Shown here in pieces: positions 45,108 to 55,700 of a DNA stretch of 64,000 nucleotides. This DNA is from Chrysophaeum taylorii (taxonomy: Eukaryota > Sar > Pelagophyceae > Pelagomonadales > Pelagomonadaceae). The translations under genes were made by a program, and so were the position numbers. The DNA lies in NCBI GenBank assembly GCA_029834535.1, contig JAQMWT010000578.1, positions 62,001 through 126,000 on the forward strand, in the 5' to 3' direction. The first letter of the stretch is position 1. Every line of letters starts with the position of its first letter. The notes under the pieces are model-generated. The model was not told the origin of the DNA. It did no database searches and worked only from the letters and a program-made list of their open reading frames with translations.

Positions 45108-46802
45108 ATGGATGCGATTAGCAGCAGCAAGCGCCAGAAAGTGAGCGAGGGGATCGGTGAGCGGTCGTCGACGGTGACGTCGACGGGGTCGGTGCTATCG
45201 TACACCGACAACAACGGTCCGCGGACCCCGCGGAAGGGCGAGGTCGTGGTGGAAGAACGGAAGAAAAAGACAATCTTCGACCGGTTGTATGGGTCGATCG
45301 AGATGGAGCCGTTGCTGATCGCCGTGATGGACACCGAGGAGTTTCAACGGCTGGACAGGATCGCGCAGCTCGGGGGGAGCTCGTACGTGTATCCCTCGGC
45401 CAAGCACTCGCGAAAAGAGCATTCGATTGGCGTGGCCCATCTCGCGGGCAAGATGGTCAGACGTCTCCGCGACTCGATACCCATATCCGACGACGACGTG
45501 TTGTGCGTCGAGGTCGCGGGCTTGTGCCACGACATGGGGCACGGGCCCTACTCTCACATGTGGGAGTCGGTCTTTTCCGAAAGCTCGCACGAAAAAATGT
45601 CGCAGGAGCTCGTGAGGCGCGTGGCCGAGAAAATAAAATTTGGCGACTACTTCCAAGACAAGACGCGGAACCACGTCGAATTCGTCTGCGAGCTTATCGA
45701 GGGAGGCGAGGGCTTTTTGTACGACATCGTCTCGAACTCGAGGTCGGGGGTCGACGTCGACAAGATCGACTATCTCCAGCGCGACGCGATGGCGACGCTC
45801 GGGACGAGGGCGCCCTTCGACATCAACAGGCTGCTCCACTCGTGCAGAGTCATCGACGACCAGGTCTGGTTCGAGGAAAAGGTCGCAATGGACATCAATT
45901 CGATCTTCGCAATGCGAGCCGACCTTCACCGCCAAGTCTACCAGCATCGCGTCGCCAACGTCGCCGAGCTCATGATCACCGACGTGCTCAGGGTCGCCGA
46001 CGAGTCGGACTTTCGGGTCTGCGGGGCGCGCTTGAGCGACGCGGCCAAGAACCCCGCCATCTTCGTGAAACTCACGGACGGTATTCTTGAGGCCATCACG
46101 ATGTCCACCGCCAGGGGTTTGGAGGCTGCTCACGCCATCCTCGATCGCTTGACGCGCAGAGACTACTATCGCGGCGTCGGCTCGGGGCGAGCTATACCCA
46201 CGCTTCCGCTGTGCGCCAACTGCTCCCACGAAACGCAAATAAGAGACAAGTTCTGCGCCAAGTGCGGGCGCTCCACGAAGGACAGGGACTACGTTCTGGT
46301 TGAAGGCCGCCGGGTCCCTCCGGCCGTCGATCGCTCGGACAAGGACTGGCAGCGGCTCCTCGCCGAGCGCTCGGGGGTCGACCGCGCCACCTTCACCGTT
46401 GTCGTCTCCAAGGTCAAACGAGGCTGGCCGCGCGCGGTCTCGGACCCCTACGGAAACGAATGGGTCGACTACGACCCTATCGCCAACGTCAGCTTCTACA
46501 ACCCGAAGAGACCGCCGTCCGAATGGAAAAAGTCACCAAAGCTCTCAAAAATGTACCTCCCCCAGCGAATGCTCGAACGCGTCGTCTACTGCTACTACAA
46601 GGAAAAAAAATTCGCCGACTACGACCGCCTCGAACAGGCCTTTAACGCGCTCTTCGGTAACTTCGCCGTCGACGAGGGCCGCTCCAACATCAATAGTCCC
46701 TCGCCCCAGCGCGTCTCCTGCACCACGCCCACCTCGCAGCTTAGCCTCCTCCACCAAGCCCACCGCGGCGATTTCGACAGCCCCACCAAGACAGCCCTTT
46801 GA
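45108..46802 (+). CDS. SAMHD1-like HD-domain phosphohydrolase with a zinc-ribbon insert
   Basis: A 564-aa single-exon protein. The dNTP-triphosphohydrolase core is clear: FDRLYGSIEMEPLLIAVMDT and EFQRLDRIAQLG, KHSRKEHSIGVAHLAGKM (first His near residue 105), GLCHDMGHGPYSHMWESVF (H-D near 140-145), and GVDVDKIDYLQRDAM (last Asp near 218), completing H...HD...D. In animals SAMHD1 hydrolyses dNTPs to nucleosides and triphosphate, limiting the dNTP pool. The RVANVAELMITDVL and RVADESDF helices follow as in SAMHD1. At about residues 369-389 there is an extra C-x-x-C ribbon, CANCSHETQIRDKFCAKCGR, not part of animal SAMHD1. No SAM domain precedes the HD part. The C-terminus is Ser/Thr-rich, possibly regulatory. 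Confidence 0.9.
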   Translation: MDAISSSKRQKVSEGIGERSSTVTSTGSVLSYTDNNGPRTPRKGEVVVEERKKKTIFDRLYGSIEMEPLLIAVMDTEEFQRLDRIAQLGGSSYVYPSAKHSRKEHSIGVAHLAGKMVRRLRDSIPISDDDVLCVEVAGLCHDMGHGPYSHMWESVFSESSHEKMSQELVRRVAEKIKFGDYFQDKTRNHVEFVCELIEGGEGFLYDIVSNSRSGVDVDKIDYLQRDAMATLGTRAPFDINRLLHSCRVIDDQVWFEEKVAMDINSIFAMRADLHRQVYQHRVANVAELMITDVLRVADESDFRVCGARLSDAAKNPAIFVKLTDGILEAITMSTARGLEAAHAILDRLTRRDYYRGVGSGRAIPTLPLCANCSHETQIRDKFCAKCGRSTKDRDYVLVEGRRVPPAVDRSDKDWQRLLAERSGVDRATFTVVVSKVKRGWPRAVSDPYGNEWVDYDPIANVSFYNPKRPPSEWKKSPKLSKMYLPQRMLERVVYCYYKEKKFADYDRLEQAFNALFGNFAVDEGRSNINSPSPQRVSCTTPTSQLSLLHQAHRGDFDSPTKTAL

Positions 46803-48527
46803 ACATGTTGTTGTTGTTGTTGTTGTTGTTGTTGTCTTTCCACCGAAGATACTGGTAATGTTAAGTCCGTCTACCTTGTTGTAACCTGCAAATCCAATAT
46901 ACTACTCCCCCCTCGCAAATCACCTCGCCTCGCCTATTCTCGACTGCTTGCCACTCTCATTAAAAATGGGGTTCGCTGTAGTAAATAATTGTGAAACGCA
47001 AAACCACCAGAGGGGTCCCGCCGCGTTGAGCTCCGTGGCAGCCCTCTGTCTGCATATGTAATGAGTTCGGGAGACTGGTACCTGCTGGAGGACATCTCCG
47101 GCGGCATATCGATCGATCGGCGCAAGGGGCCGAGCCTCCGACAGCCAATCTTCGTTATCGGAGATTGATGTCGGGCAGAGCACACGTCATATCATTTGGT
47201 GCTGGGCACCGATTCTGCTCTGCTCCGAGGTGGTGGTAATAATACGGACCTCCAAGAATTCAATTACTGGAATACGATCCCATTCGGTCGTCTCCGCCAG
47301 GAAGCGTCGGAAATGCGGAAGATTATGGTTGCTCGTTGCCAAAGACGAAAGCCAAGCGATCACAGGGCGCTCGCGTTACAGAGCTTCATGCAAGGCGCAA
47401 CCTTCCGAGTCGGACATGTCGGTTCTCCTTCGTCATCGATCAGTCTTCGACCGGAACCTGCCGAGGATGAGATAAAGCGGCTGCTGGTACGTCGGGCGTG
47501 CTCGCAGACGCCTATCGGGAGCGATGACATCTCGCCAGCGATACTCGCGCGTTTTCCCTGCGATTAGATTGAGAAGCTGATCGATTGGTGCTTTCATCTC
47601 GAAAGCAATCATGGAGATTATTGCCATCAGCGACTCGACCTATGCGGACGACGATGCGCTATCTTATGAAGTAAGCAGGAAATCTTCGTGCCGGCACCAC
47701 GCCGCAAGGTATGAGGCATGCAGTTGCTCACTGGCGCCCGAAGCGCTTGGAACGCCAAGGCACTCGTCGACGTCAGAGAACGCGCCGACGTCTGGCTTGC
47801 GCGAGTTAAGGCCGGGTGGACGCGCGCCACCGAGGATTCGCTCGCCGATCGTCGACATAACTCCTCAGGGCCTTCTCGGAGCGCTGCATCCGCGACCCAG
47901 ACCTCCCGGCCCAGTTTCCCGACGACGACGGACGTGCTCTGCTCGACCTCATCTTCAGCATGGGACACAGCGACGACAGTGCCGTGTACATGCGACCCAA
48001 AACGCGAGTCTCCTGCTTGGTGAGCGCTGCACTGATCTCACTCACCCTCGGATATGGCCTTTTGCGACTACGTACCTACATACGGCCTCGTGTTGCGCGC
48101 TAGAGTTGAGGCGGCTCGGCTCATGCGAAGCCAAAGTCGTGCTCTAACAATGAGGGGGCGGCCAACCAGTCCAATTTGACTCCCCCAGCTTACGGGAGTT
48201 CGTTCCCGAGGCGGAGCTGTCGCCGTTTCAGGCTATGACGGTTGACGTCAGCCAGACGCGTGCAAATGTGTGTGTGTGTGTGTGTGATCCTACTTGGCTC
48301 AAGGATTTTAAGCACTGCGCCGCAATTGTCGAGCCAATGCCCAGGAGCGAACCGTCGGGAACCGGCGGAAAAAAATCCGAAATAATACCGATTATCGCGG
48401 AAATGACGGAGCTTCACAGACTAATTTGCCACAAAAATATCCAGATTTCGCGAAAACCACTGGTTGTCGTGACCGTTTCGGATTATTATCACAGTGAAAC
48501 CAACCGAAGAAGACGGAAAAAAAAAGT
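46803..48527. other. Intergenic region, 1.7 kb
   Basis: A (TTG)n run of about ten units directly follows the SAMHD1-like stop (46806-46834), and a (TG)n run lies at 48266-48286. Between them frames of up to 178 codons have no recognisable domain. A YADDDAL string near 47640-47665 (plus) might be a relic of a reverse transcriptase, but without other motifs it is not called. Confidence 0.45.
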
Positions 48528-49850
48528 ATGTTCAGCCTCGTAGTCATCCTGTTCGCCAGCCGCGTCGCCGGCCACGGCTACCTGTTCGAGCCCAAGTCAC
48601 GACAGCGGCAAGCGCTTGACGCTAGGTCAGACTGGTGTCCCCACTGCGTGCTCGCGGCCCCCATGTTGGCCGATGTGCCGGGCTCCGAGACACGGTCGTG
48701 GCCCGGAAACCAAGCCTTCGCCGAGCCTGGTACCGCACCGTCCGTCGGGTACCTGATGAATGGCGTCACCCCGTTCGGCGTGTGCGGCACCCAAAAGCAA
48801 GGCACCAACGACTACAACTACCCCGACCCCGACGGCGAGTGGGGCACTACGATCGTCGGGACCTACAAGGCGGGCGAGGCCTTCGAAGTTTCGTGGTGTG
48901 CCAACGCTGACCACGGTGGCGTCTACAGCTACCGTTTGTGCAACGACCCGTCGATCATCGCCAAGCTCCTCGCCGACGAGCCAATGTCCTCGGAAGAACA
49001 GGAGGAGGCCGAGGAATGCTTCCAGCGCACCGTGCTGCGGTGCGACGATGCCGACGGCAACGACTGCTCGATCCAGCCCGACTGCCGTGCAGATTGGGGT
49101 TGCGCGGCAGATCCAGGCAAGTACTTCCACTGCGGCCTGGGGTCGGGGCACGCGTGCGCGGCACCAGACGCCGACGCGTGCGAGAGCGGTCGCCTCGTCA
49201 AAGACAAGGTCGTGATCCCGGTCGAGTGGCCCGAGGGGCCGACCGTCCTCACGTGGCGCTGGGACTCGCACAAAACCACGGAGGTCTTCGCGGCCTGCGC
49301 TGACATCTACGTCGAGGAGGGTGAGTTCCAGCCGACGGCGACACCGACGACCCCCCGGCCCAGCACGTCGGCCAAGCCAACCGTCGCCGCGACAGCCGAG
49401 CCCACGAAGAAGCCGACCGAGAAATCCGGCGGTCGTTGCTGTTGGTGGTCTAGTGCGATCGATTGGTGCGCCGAGGGCGCGTGCCCCAACGCGAGCGAAG
49501 ACGAGAACGGCTGCGCGGCGAGCGAGGAGGACTGCCTTAGGTGCTCCTCGGCCGCGACCTTCTGCCCGCACGGCGGCGCGTCGAGCGGCACTCCCGCCCC
49601 GACGCCAAGACCCACGCCTGCGCCGACGCCCAGACCCACCAGATCCCCGACGCCCGCTCCGACCCCCAGGCCCACGGGCTACTTGACCCCCGAGCCGACC
49701 AACGCCCGCGTCGTGGCGGGCCCCGACGCCGACCCACACTGCTGCTTTCTCGGCGAGTGTGGGGCCTGCGCGGCGCCGGTCTTCGCCGACTACCATTGCG
49801 GGGAGTCCGCCTCCGAGTGCGCTGCGTGCGCCGGCACGTACTGTGACTGA
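48528..49850 (+). CDS. Putative lytic polysaccharide monooxygenase with Cys-rich modules
   Basis: A 440-aa secreted protein. After a 15-residue signal peptide (MFSLVVILFASRVAG) the mature chain begins HGYLFEPKSRQRQ: an N-terminal His exposed by cleavage is the first half of the copper histidine brace of LPMOs. The second His is in SWCANADHGGVYSYRLC (about residue 133) and the end of the domain, VLTWRWDSHKTTEVFAACAD, has the usual W-x-W and C-A-D with an aromatic at the axial site. Residues about 16-264 form this domain, closest in plan to AA15-like enzymes. Then come a Pro/Thr linker, a Cys/Trp module (RCCWWSSAIDWC, DCLRCSSAATFC), a second linker of TPRPT repeats, and a last Cys-rich module (HCCFLGECGACAAP). 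These small modules may bind polysaccharide. Expected role: oxidative cleavage of cellulose, chitin or another glycan outside the cell. Confidence 0.72.
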   Translation: MFSLVVILFASRVAGHGYLFEPKSRQRQALDARSDWCPHCVLAAPMLADVPGSETRSWPGNQAFAEPGTAPSVGYLMNGVTPFGVCGTQKQGTNDYNYPDPDGEWGTTIVGTYKAGEAFEVSWCANADHGGVYSYRLCNDPSIIAKLLADEPMSSEEQEEAEECFQRTVLRCDDADGNDCSIQPDCRADWGCAADPGKYFHCGLGSGHACAAPDADACESGRLVKDKVVIPVEWPEGPTVLTWRWDSHKTTEVFAACADIYVEEGEFQPTATPTTPRPSTSAKPTVAATAEPTKKPTEKSGGRCCWWSSAIDWCAEGACPNASEDENGCAASEEDCLRCSSAATFCPHGGASSGTPAPTPRPTPAPTPRPTRSPTPAPTPRPTGYLTPEPTNARVVAGPDADPHCCFLGECGACAAPVFADYHCGESASECAACAGTYCD

Positions 49851-51546
49851 GGTAAAATACATGAAGAAGCAAGTACGTGTGCTCAAGACCCCCGCCAACT
49901 CTTCTTTGAGACACCACCGGCCGGACTGAGAACTCTGGTGGGCATATGCCCGATTCCATAAAGCTAAATTTTTAGATCTACACCGCGCGTATTTTTGTAT
50001 CTCTTGAATCCAGTTCTAGGGAGCTCCAGTTTTGGCTCTAGCGGCTTGTTGCGAGCACCGCGGCTGCCTCGTGGATTCTATCAATATTGTGGATTTCCGA
50101 ATTTCGTGCAGTTCCGAAAATCCGCAGAAAAAGAATAACTCTTGCCTCAACGACGGCGTCGTTGCACACATTATGGGAATCAGAGCAAACGTGATGGTGG
50201 CCGTCGGGCTCGCCAGTGGCGTCGAAGAGGTCCTCAAATTCAATGCGAGCGATCGTAACAAAAGTGACCGGCGAAATAGTCGCTTTCGACGCCCGACTTA
50301 AAATGTCAGCTGCTGAGGTCGCGGCCTGCGTCTTCGACGGCACGACCTTTTCCCAGCTGGCGAAGCTCAAAACGAGAGAAGGTGCATAGTGCGACGGCTT
50401 CGGCCTGTCTGTCGCGATATACGATGACACGGTGGTCGTCAGCGCGCGCGTGGCAGGCGGCCGTACGTTCTGGCGACGCTACCGGACCCATTTCTCTCAC
50501 GAACCGAATGGTCCCAGCCTCCAATAACCTTACCGTCGGCCCTCGCCGAGTCGGCGACGACCTCTCCCTCTGCATAACCTCAAGCCCTCGCTGTTCCTGA
50601 CGACGTTAGTTACCCATCGGCGATGCCGTCGAGGGCGTCGTGGCTATTATGATACTCGCCCGCCCCCACGCCACCGGGTCGACAGCGGTGCGTACGATTA
50701 CGAAGAGAGTGAGCGCGAACGCAAGGCTCCGAGTCTTGCATTTCGAAGGCGCTCTGCAATTCTGATGTGTGCTCTGCGTCCTGCGTCGAGACACGACAAG
50801 CACTGACAAGAAAGACCCGTTGCGCCTCATTATGGCCATCATAATTCAGATGGTTGATATCTTAAGTTGGCTCATCCTCATCGTAGCGCGAGTGCCACGG
50901 GCTATTCAACCGCCCTGGCTATCTCGTGCCTGTCCTTCCATCCATGGTGAGTGGCCGATATGACGTCGAAGGTTAACCTATTATTGGCTCGTCGGTGCTC
51001 GAACAACACAGCGTGGTCTTTCCTCGCGAAGAGGCTGTGAATGCTGCGTCATTCGTGGCCAGGTCGACGTCGGTGCGTGCGATCGATCAACAAGTGTGCG
51101 ACTTGTGCGCGGCATTCATCGCGCGCAATGGCGAGATACCGTCGCTTTTTGGCCGAGTGGACTCTTCGGCTTAAGAAGAAAAGATGCGCAAAGGCGATGA
51201 TGCAACGTTAGTGGCTTGCCATCCGAGGCGGTGAGTGAAGTGCAACCGCAATGGGACTCAGTGCCGAAATCAAACTTCAAACATAATTCGCCTGGACTCA
51301 GGAGGTCGACCGCGGCAGCGGGTAGTATAGGGGTGTGTTAGGATCGGCGGCGACAAGGCGTGAGACGACATCTCTTTGCAGCTGCGACGGCATCGTCGGA
51401 GCGGCGAACTTCGGGCGGTTTCAGAAGGTCAGAAGAGGGAAGTATTTTCGCGGTGCAGGGTTTTATTAAGCGAGGAAGTTCTGTAAGGAGAATGCGCTTG
51501 GGGTGCAGGGTTTTCAGAAATCGCCTGCTAAGAGGCGAAGGCAGAG

Positions 51547-51850
51547 TTTTTAAAGGTAGACTGCTAAGAGGTGGGGGGGGGGTGCGTGTGGGTGTCTTTA
51601 AAGGTCGACTGCTAAGAGGGGGGGTGTGTGTGGTGCATGAAGGATGTGTGTGGTTTTGTGGGGTAGGAGGGATGTGCCTGACGGGCGTAGATAGGTATGC
51701 GGGACCTAGTCGGGGTCATCGCCGAGTCGTGGGGCAGGCGAAGAGAGGGGCGTGTGGGTGCTTGAAGGTGGGGGTGTGATTTTTAACGTCGGGGGGCGTT
51801 CTTTGTTTATTTTTTATTTTATTGGTCGAGTGCTAAGAGGGGGGGGGGGT
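51547..51850 (+). repeat. Cluster of TTTAAAGGTCGACTGCTAAGAGG motifs with G-runs
   Basis: Copies at 51548, 51597 and (partial) 51821, each followed by a run of 7-11 G. Between the second and third, 51707-51760 repeats the sequence at 32213-32266. Related copies occur at 17712 and 29750. Confidence 0.65.
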
Positions 51851-52521
51851 GGTGCGAGTAGGGGCGTGGGGGGTTGTGTATGGTGGATGTAGCACTGGCA
51901 CGGAAGCAAGGGAGGAGTCGCTCGGCTTACGTTAGCCAGGATGGCAGACATCGCTCGCGGCATAGCGGCGGTCCCGGCATCGGCACCTGCGCCAAAGAAC
52001 GTCTTCGCGAAAATGACGTTGACGATGCCGATACAGAAGCAGCAGAAACGGTTGATAGCGAGATTCGGTCAGCAGCTGGGCTCTGTGTGCCATTTGCCGG
52101 ATAAATTGGCGATTGTGGCAAAATAGCGCCAACGACGAGCCAGGACGAGTCAAGGCGCAGACATTCTGTTGGGACAGTGATAGGGACCTCGGCGACGGCA
52201 TGTGGTGAGCTCCCAACTGTCATGAAGGCTGCAAGCAACCCGGCCGCCAGTCCGAAGTCCGATCCCGAGATGCTACCCCTATTGTCAGCAACGACATCAC
52301 GCGCAGGCGCATTTCCGTGATCGCCGGGACGCTCATGGAAACGCCAACAGCCCCTAGCCGTCGGGTCCTTGGCGGCTAGGCTCGCGCTCTGCCGTCCTCT
52401 TCAAACGGCCTGCGTCCCCGTAGTCTTCTCTTGCCCTCACTCACTTCGCTATGTTCTGCGCTCGCAGCTCTGATCGATCGCTCGGAGCTGCCCCTATTTC
52501 CACGCCGGCGGCTCTGCCCTT

Positions 52522-52539
52522 AACCTTTGAATTTACTCC
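52522..52539 (+). repeat. AACCTTTGAATTTACTCC, partial dispersed-repeat copy
   Basis: Matches the block AACCTCTGAGTTTACTCC at 26361-26378 and the reverse complement at 29583-29600. Confidence 0.5.
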
Positions 52540-52717
52540 TTATTCCTATCCCCCGAACCCGCTTCGCCTTTCTGAATATCTCCACACAGCCCACCAAGTC
52601 CCCGCTCCCACAACCCCCCCTTAGCATCACAGTCGGCCTTAAAACTAACCCTACCTAGGTACTGTCTGTCATCCGTTTGTTTGCCTCAATCTTTTGACCA
52701 CTTTTGATCACTGAGTC

Positions 52718-55700
52718 ATGACCAGGGTATGGCGGGGGTCATGGCGGCGAAGGGTGCTGGCGGTGGCGGCCGTCGTCGGCGCAGACGAGTGTATGAACGG
52801 GACGTCGATGGTGTTCGAGACAAGATACACGAGCTTCCAGGGTTCCTCGATCAGCGATCTGACACAGTATTGGTACGAGAACTATGCCGACGCTACGCCT
52901 GGAAGCGGGTACTGTGACGTGACCATCACCACCGCCACGGACTTGAGCAATGGTGCGCAGTGCGGAGGGAATAATTCCTATATCGCGTATTTCCTTGAGT
53001 TTAAGTTCTATGCCGGTGCGTCTGGGACGTGGGCCTTTACCGCGATGATGGATACCGGCTGGGGCGGTTTCTTTGGGGTATACGATCAAAACTCGACGGC
53101 GATCGCCGAGTCACCACTCGCCGATTACTGGGGCAACCCCTACACGCTCTTGGCTAATCTAACCTATCGCGAACCATACTCTTTCCTCTCGATCGGCACG
53201 GAGAAATGCTGCGACGGTTCTGGTTACGTTTACGTATTGCCTCCCGGCGGGACTTACCAGATTGTTACGCAGTCTTTTCTTGAGAGCCAGTGCTCGTCAA
53301 TCACGGCTCAGCCCTCGGAGTGTCCAAGCATTCGGCCGACGAGCATGCCCTCGTCGCTCCCGACGACGCCTCCGACCCCTGATCCCTCGCCGGCACCGAC
53401 GACGCAACCGAGTCTGTCGCCGAGTGCCAACCCGTCGACGTCCCCGACATCCAACCCTGTTGAAAGCCCGTCTGGCGCGCCGTCAAGCCTACCGAACTCG
53501 ATGCCTTCGCCGGCGCCCACATCGAACCCATCGTCTTCTCCATCTCCCAAACCGACGAGCTTACCAAGCACCGTGCCACGTTCTTCACCTTCAGCGCAGC
53601 CCTCTATTGTCCCAACATCCAGTCCGTCGACGTCCCCGACATCCAACCCTGTTGAAAGCCCGTCTGGCACGCCGTCAAGCCTACCGAACTCGATGCCTAC
53701 GCCCGCGCCCACATCGAACCCATCGTCTTTTCCGTCTACCAGACCGACGAGCTTACCAAGCACCGTGCCACGTGCTTCACCATCGGCGCAGCCCTCTGTT
53801 GTCCCAACACCCAGTCCGTCGACGTCCCCGACATCCAACCCTGTTGAAACCCCGTCTGGCACGCCGTCAAGCCTACCGAACTCGATGCCTACGCCCGCGC
53901 CCACATCGAACCCATCGTCTTATCCGTCTACCAAACCGACGAGCTTACCAAGCACCGTGCTGCGTGCTTCACCATCGGCGCAGCCCTCTGTTGTCCCAAC
54001 ACCCAGTCCGTCGACGTCCCCGACATCCAACCCTGTTGAAAGCCCGTCTGGCACGCCGTCAAGCCTACCGAACTCGATGCCTACGCCCGCGCCCACATCG
54101 AGCCCATCGTCTTATCCGTCTACCAAACCGACGAGCTTACCAAGCACCGTGCCGCATGCTTCACCTACGGCGCTGCCCTCTATTGTCCCAACACCCAGTC
54201 CGTCGACGTCCCCGACATCCAACCCTGTTGAAAGCCCGTCTGGCACGCCGTCAAGCCTACCGAACTCGATGCCTACGCCCGCGCCCACATCGAACCCATC
54301 GTCTTATCCGTCTACCAGACCGACGAGCTTACCAAGCACCGTGCCACGTTCTTCACCTTCAGCGCAGCCCTCTATTGTCCCAACATCCAGTCCTTCGACG
54401 TCCCCGACATCCAACCCTGTTGAAAGCCCGTCTGGCGCGCCGTCAAGCCTACCGAACTCGATGCCTACGCCCGCGCCCACATCGAACCCATCGTCTTCTC
54501 CGTCTCCCAGACCGACGAGCTTACCAAGCACCGTGCCGCGTGCTTCACCTTCAGCGCAGCCCTCTATTGTCCCAACGTCCAGTCCTTCGACGTCCCCGAC
54601 ATCCAACCCTGTTGAAAGCCCGTCTGCCGCGCCGTCAAGCCTTCCGAACTCGATGCCTTCGCCAGCCCCCACATCGAACCCATCGTCTTTTCCGTCTACC
54701 AGACCGACGAGCTTACCAAGCACCGTGCCACGTGCTTCACCATCGGCGCAGCCCTCTGTTGTCCCAACACCCAGTCCGTCGACGTCCCCGACATCCAACC
54801 CTGTTGAAAGCCCGTCTGGCGCGCCGTCAAGCCTACCGAACTCGATGCCTACGCCCGCGCCCACATCGAACCCATCGCCTTATCCGTCTCCCAAACCGAC
54901 GAGCTTACCAAGCACCGTGCCGCGTGCTTCACCATCGGCGCAGCCCTCTGTTGTCCCAACACCCAGTCCGTTGACGTCCCCGACATCCAACCCTGTTGAA
55001 AGCCCATCTGGCATGCCGTCAAGCCTACCGAACTCGATGCCTACGCCCGCGCCCACATCGAACCCATCGTCTTATCCGTCTACCAAACCGACGAGCTTAC
55101 CAAGCACCGTGCCACATGCTTCACCTACGGCGCTGCCCTCTAGTCCCCCAACACCTTCACACATTCCAACCTCTACGCCGACGCCGTTTCCCTCGGTCAC
55201 ACCCACCGCAACACCGTCGACAGCTCCCTCGATGTTGCCGAGCAGCTCGCGAAGCGGTGGTGCACCCTCGAGCCTCCCGTCTACCGCGCCGTCGACTCGC
55301 TATTCGACGAAGCTATCCGACGCACCGAGCCGTACTCCGTCATCACTCGCCACACTAGTGCCAACAGTCACGACGCCCTATCCGACGACGATTTTGCCGA
55401 ACACGTCGCCGTCATCGGTGCCGACGAATCAGCCCAGTATGTTTCCGATGCCAACGACAACAACTGCGTTCGCGGCGAAGCCATCGCCGGTTCCATCAGC
55501 GCTCCCGACGAAAGAATCCTCGAGGTTTCAACCTCGTCCGAGTGAGGGGCCGACTACCACACCCTCAAGCCAAGCTTCCGGAACCCTGTCGTCTAGTATG
55601 CCCAGCTTCTGGCCGTTGTCGACTCCCACCGTAGCCCCGACCACCGTGCCTGCGGCTGATCCCACGAGCACGCCCGTCTTGTCGTCGACGACCCGCACGA

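Larger units (their letters stand above)
49851..52717. other. Intergenic region, 2.9 kb, repeats, no supported gene
   Basis: Short unmatched frames only. The right half carries dispersed-repeat copies (51547-51850, 52522-52539). ACTAACCCTAC at 52644-52654, 64 bp before the next start, matches the AACCCT box of other genes. Confidence 0.5.

Noticed and set aside
47640-47665. YADDDAL as a reverse-transcriptase relic
   Set aside because: Only one short box; no flanking RT motifs in any frame.
53262-54974. 570-codon plus-strand frame rich in Arg/His
   Set aside because: Out-of-frame reading of the 192-bp repeats, whose length is a multiple of three.
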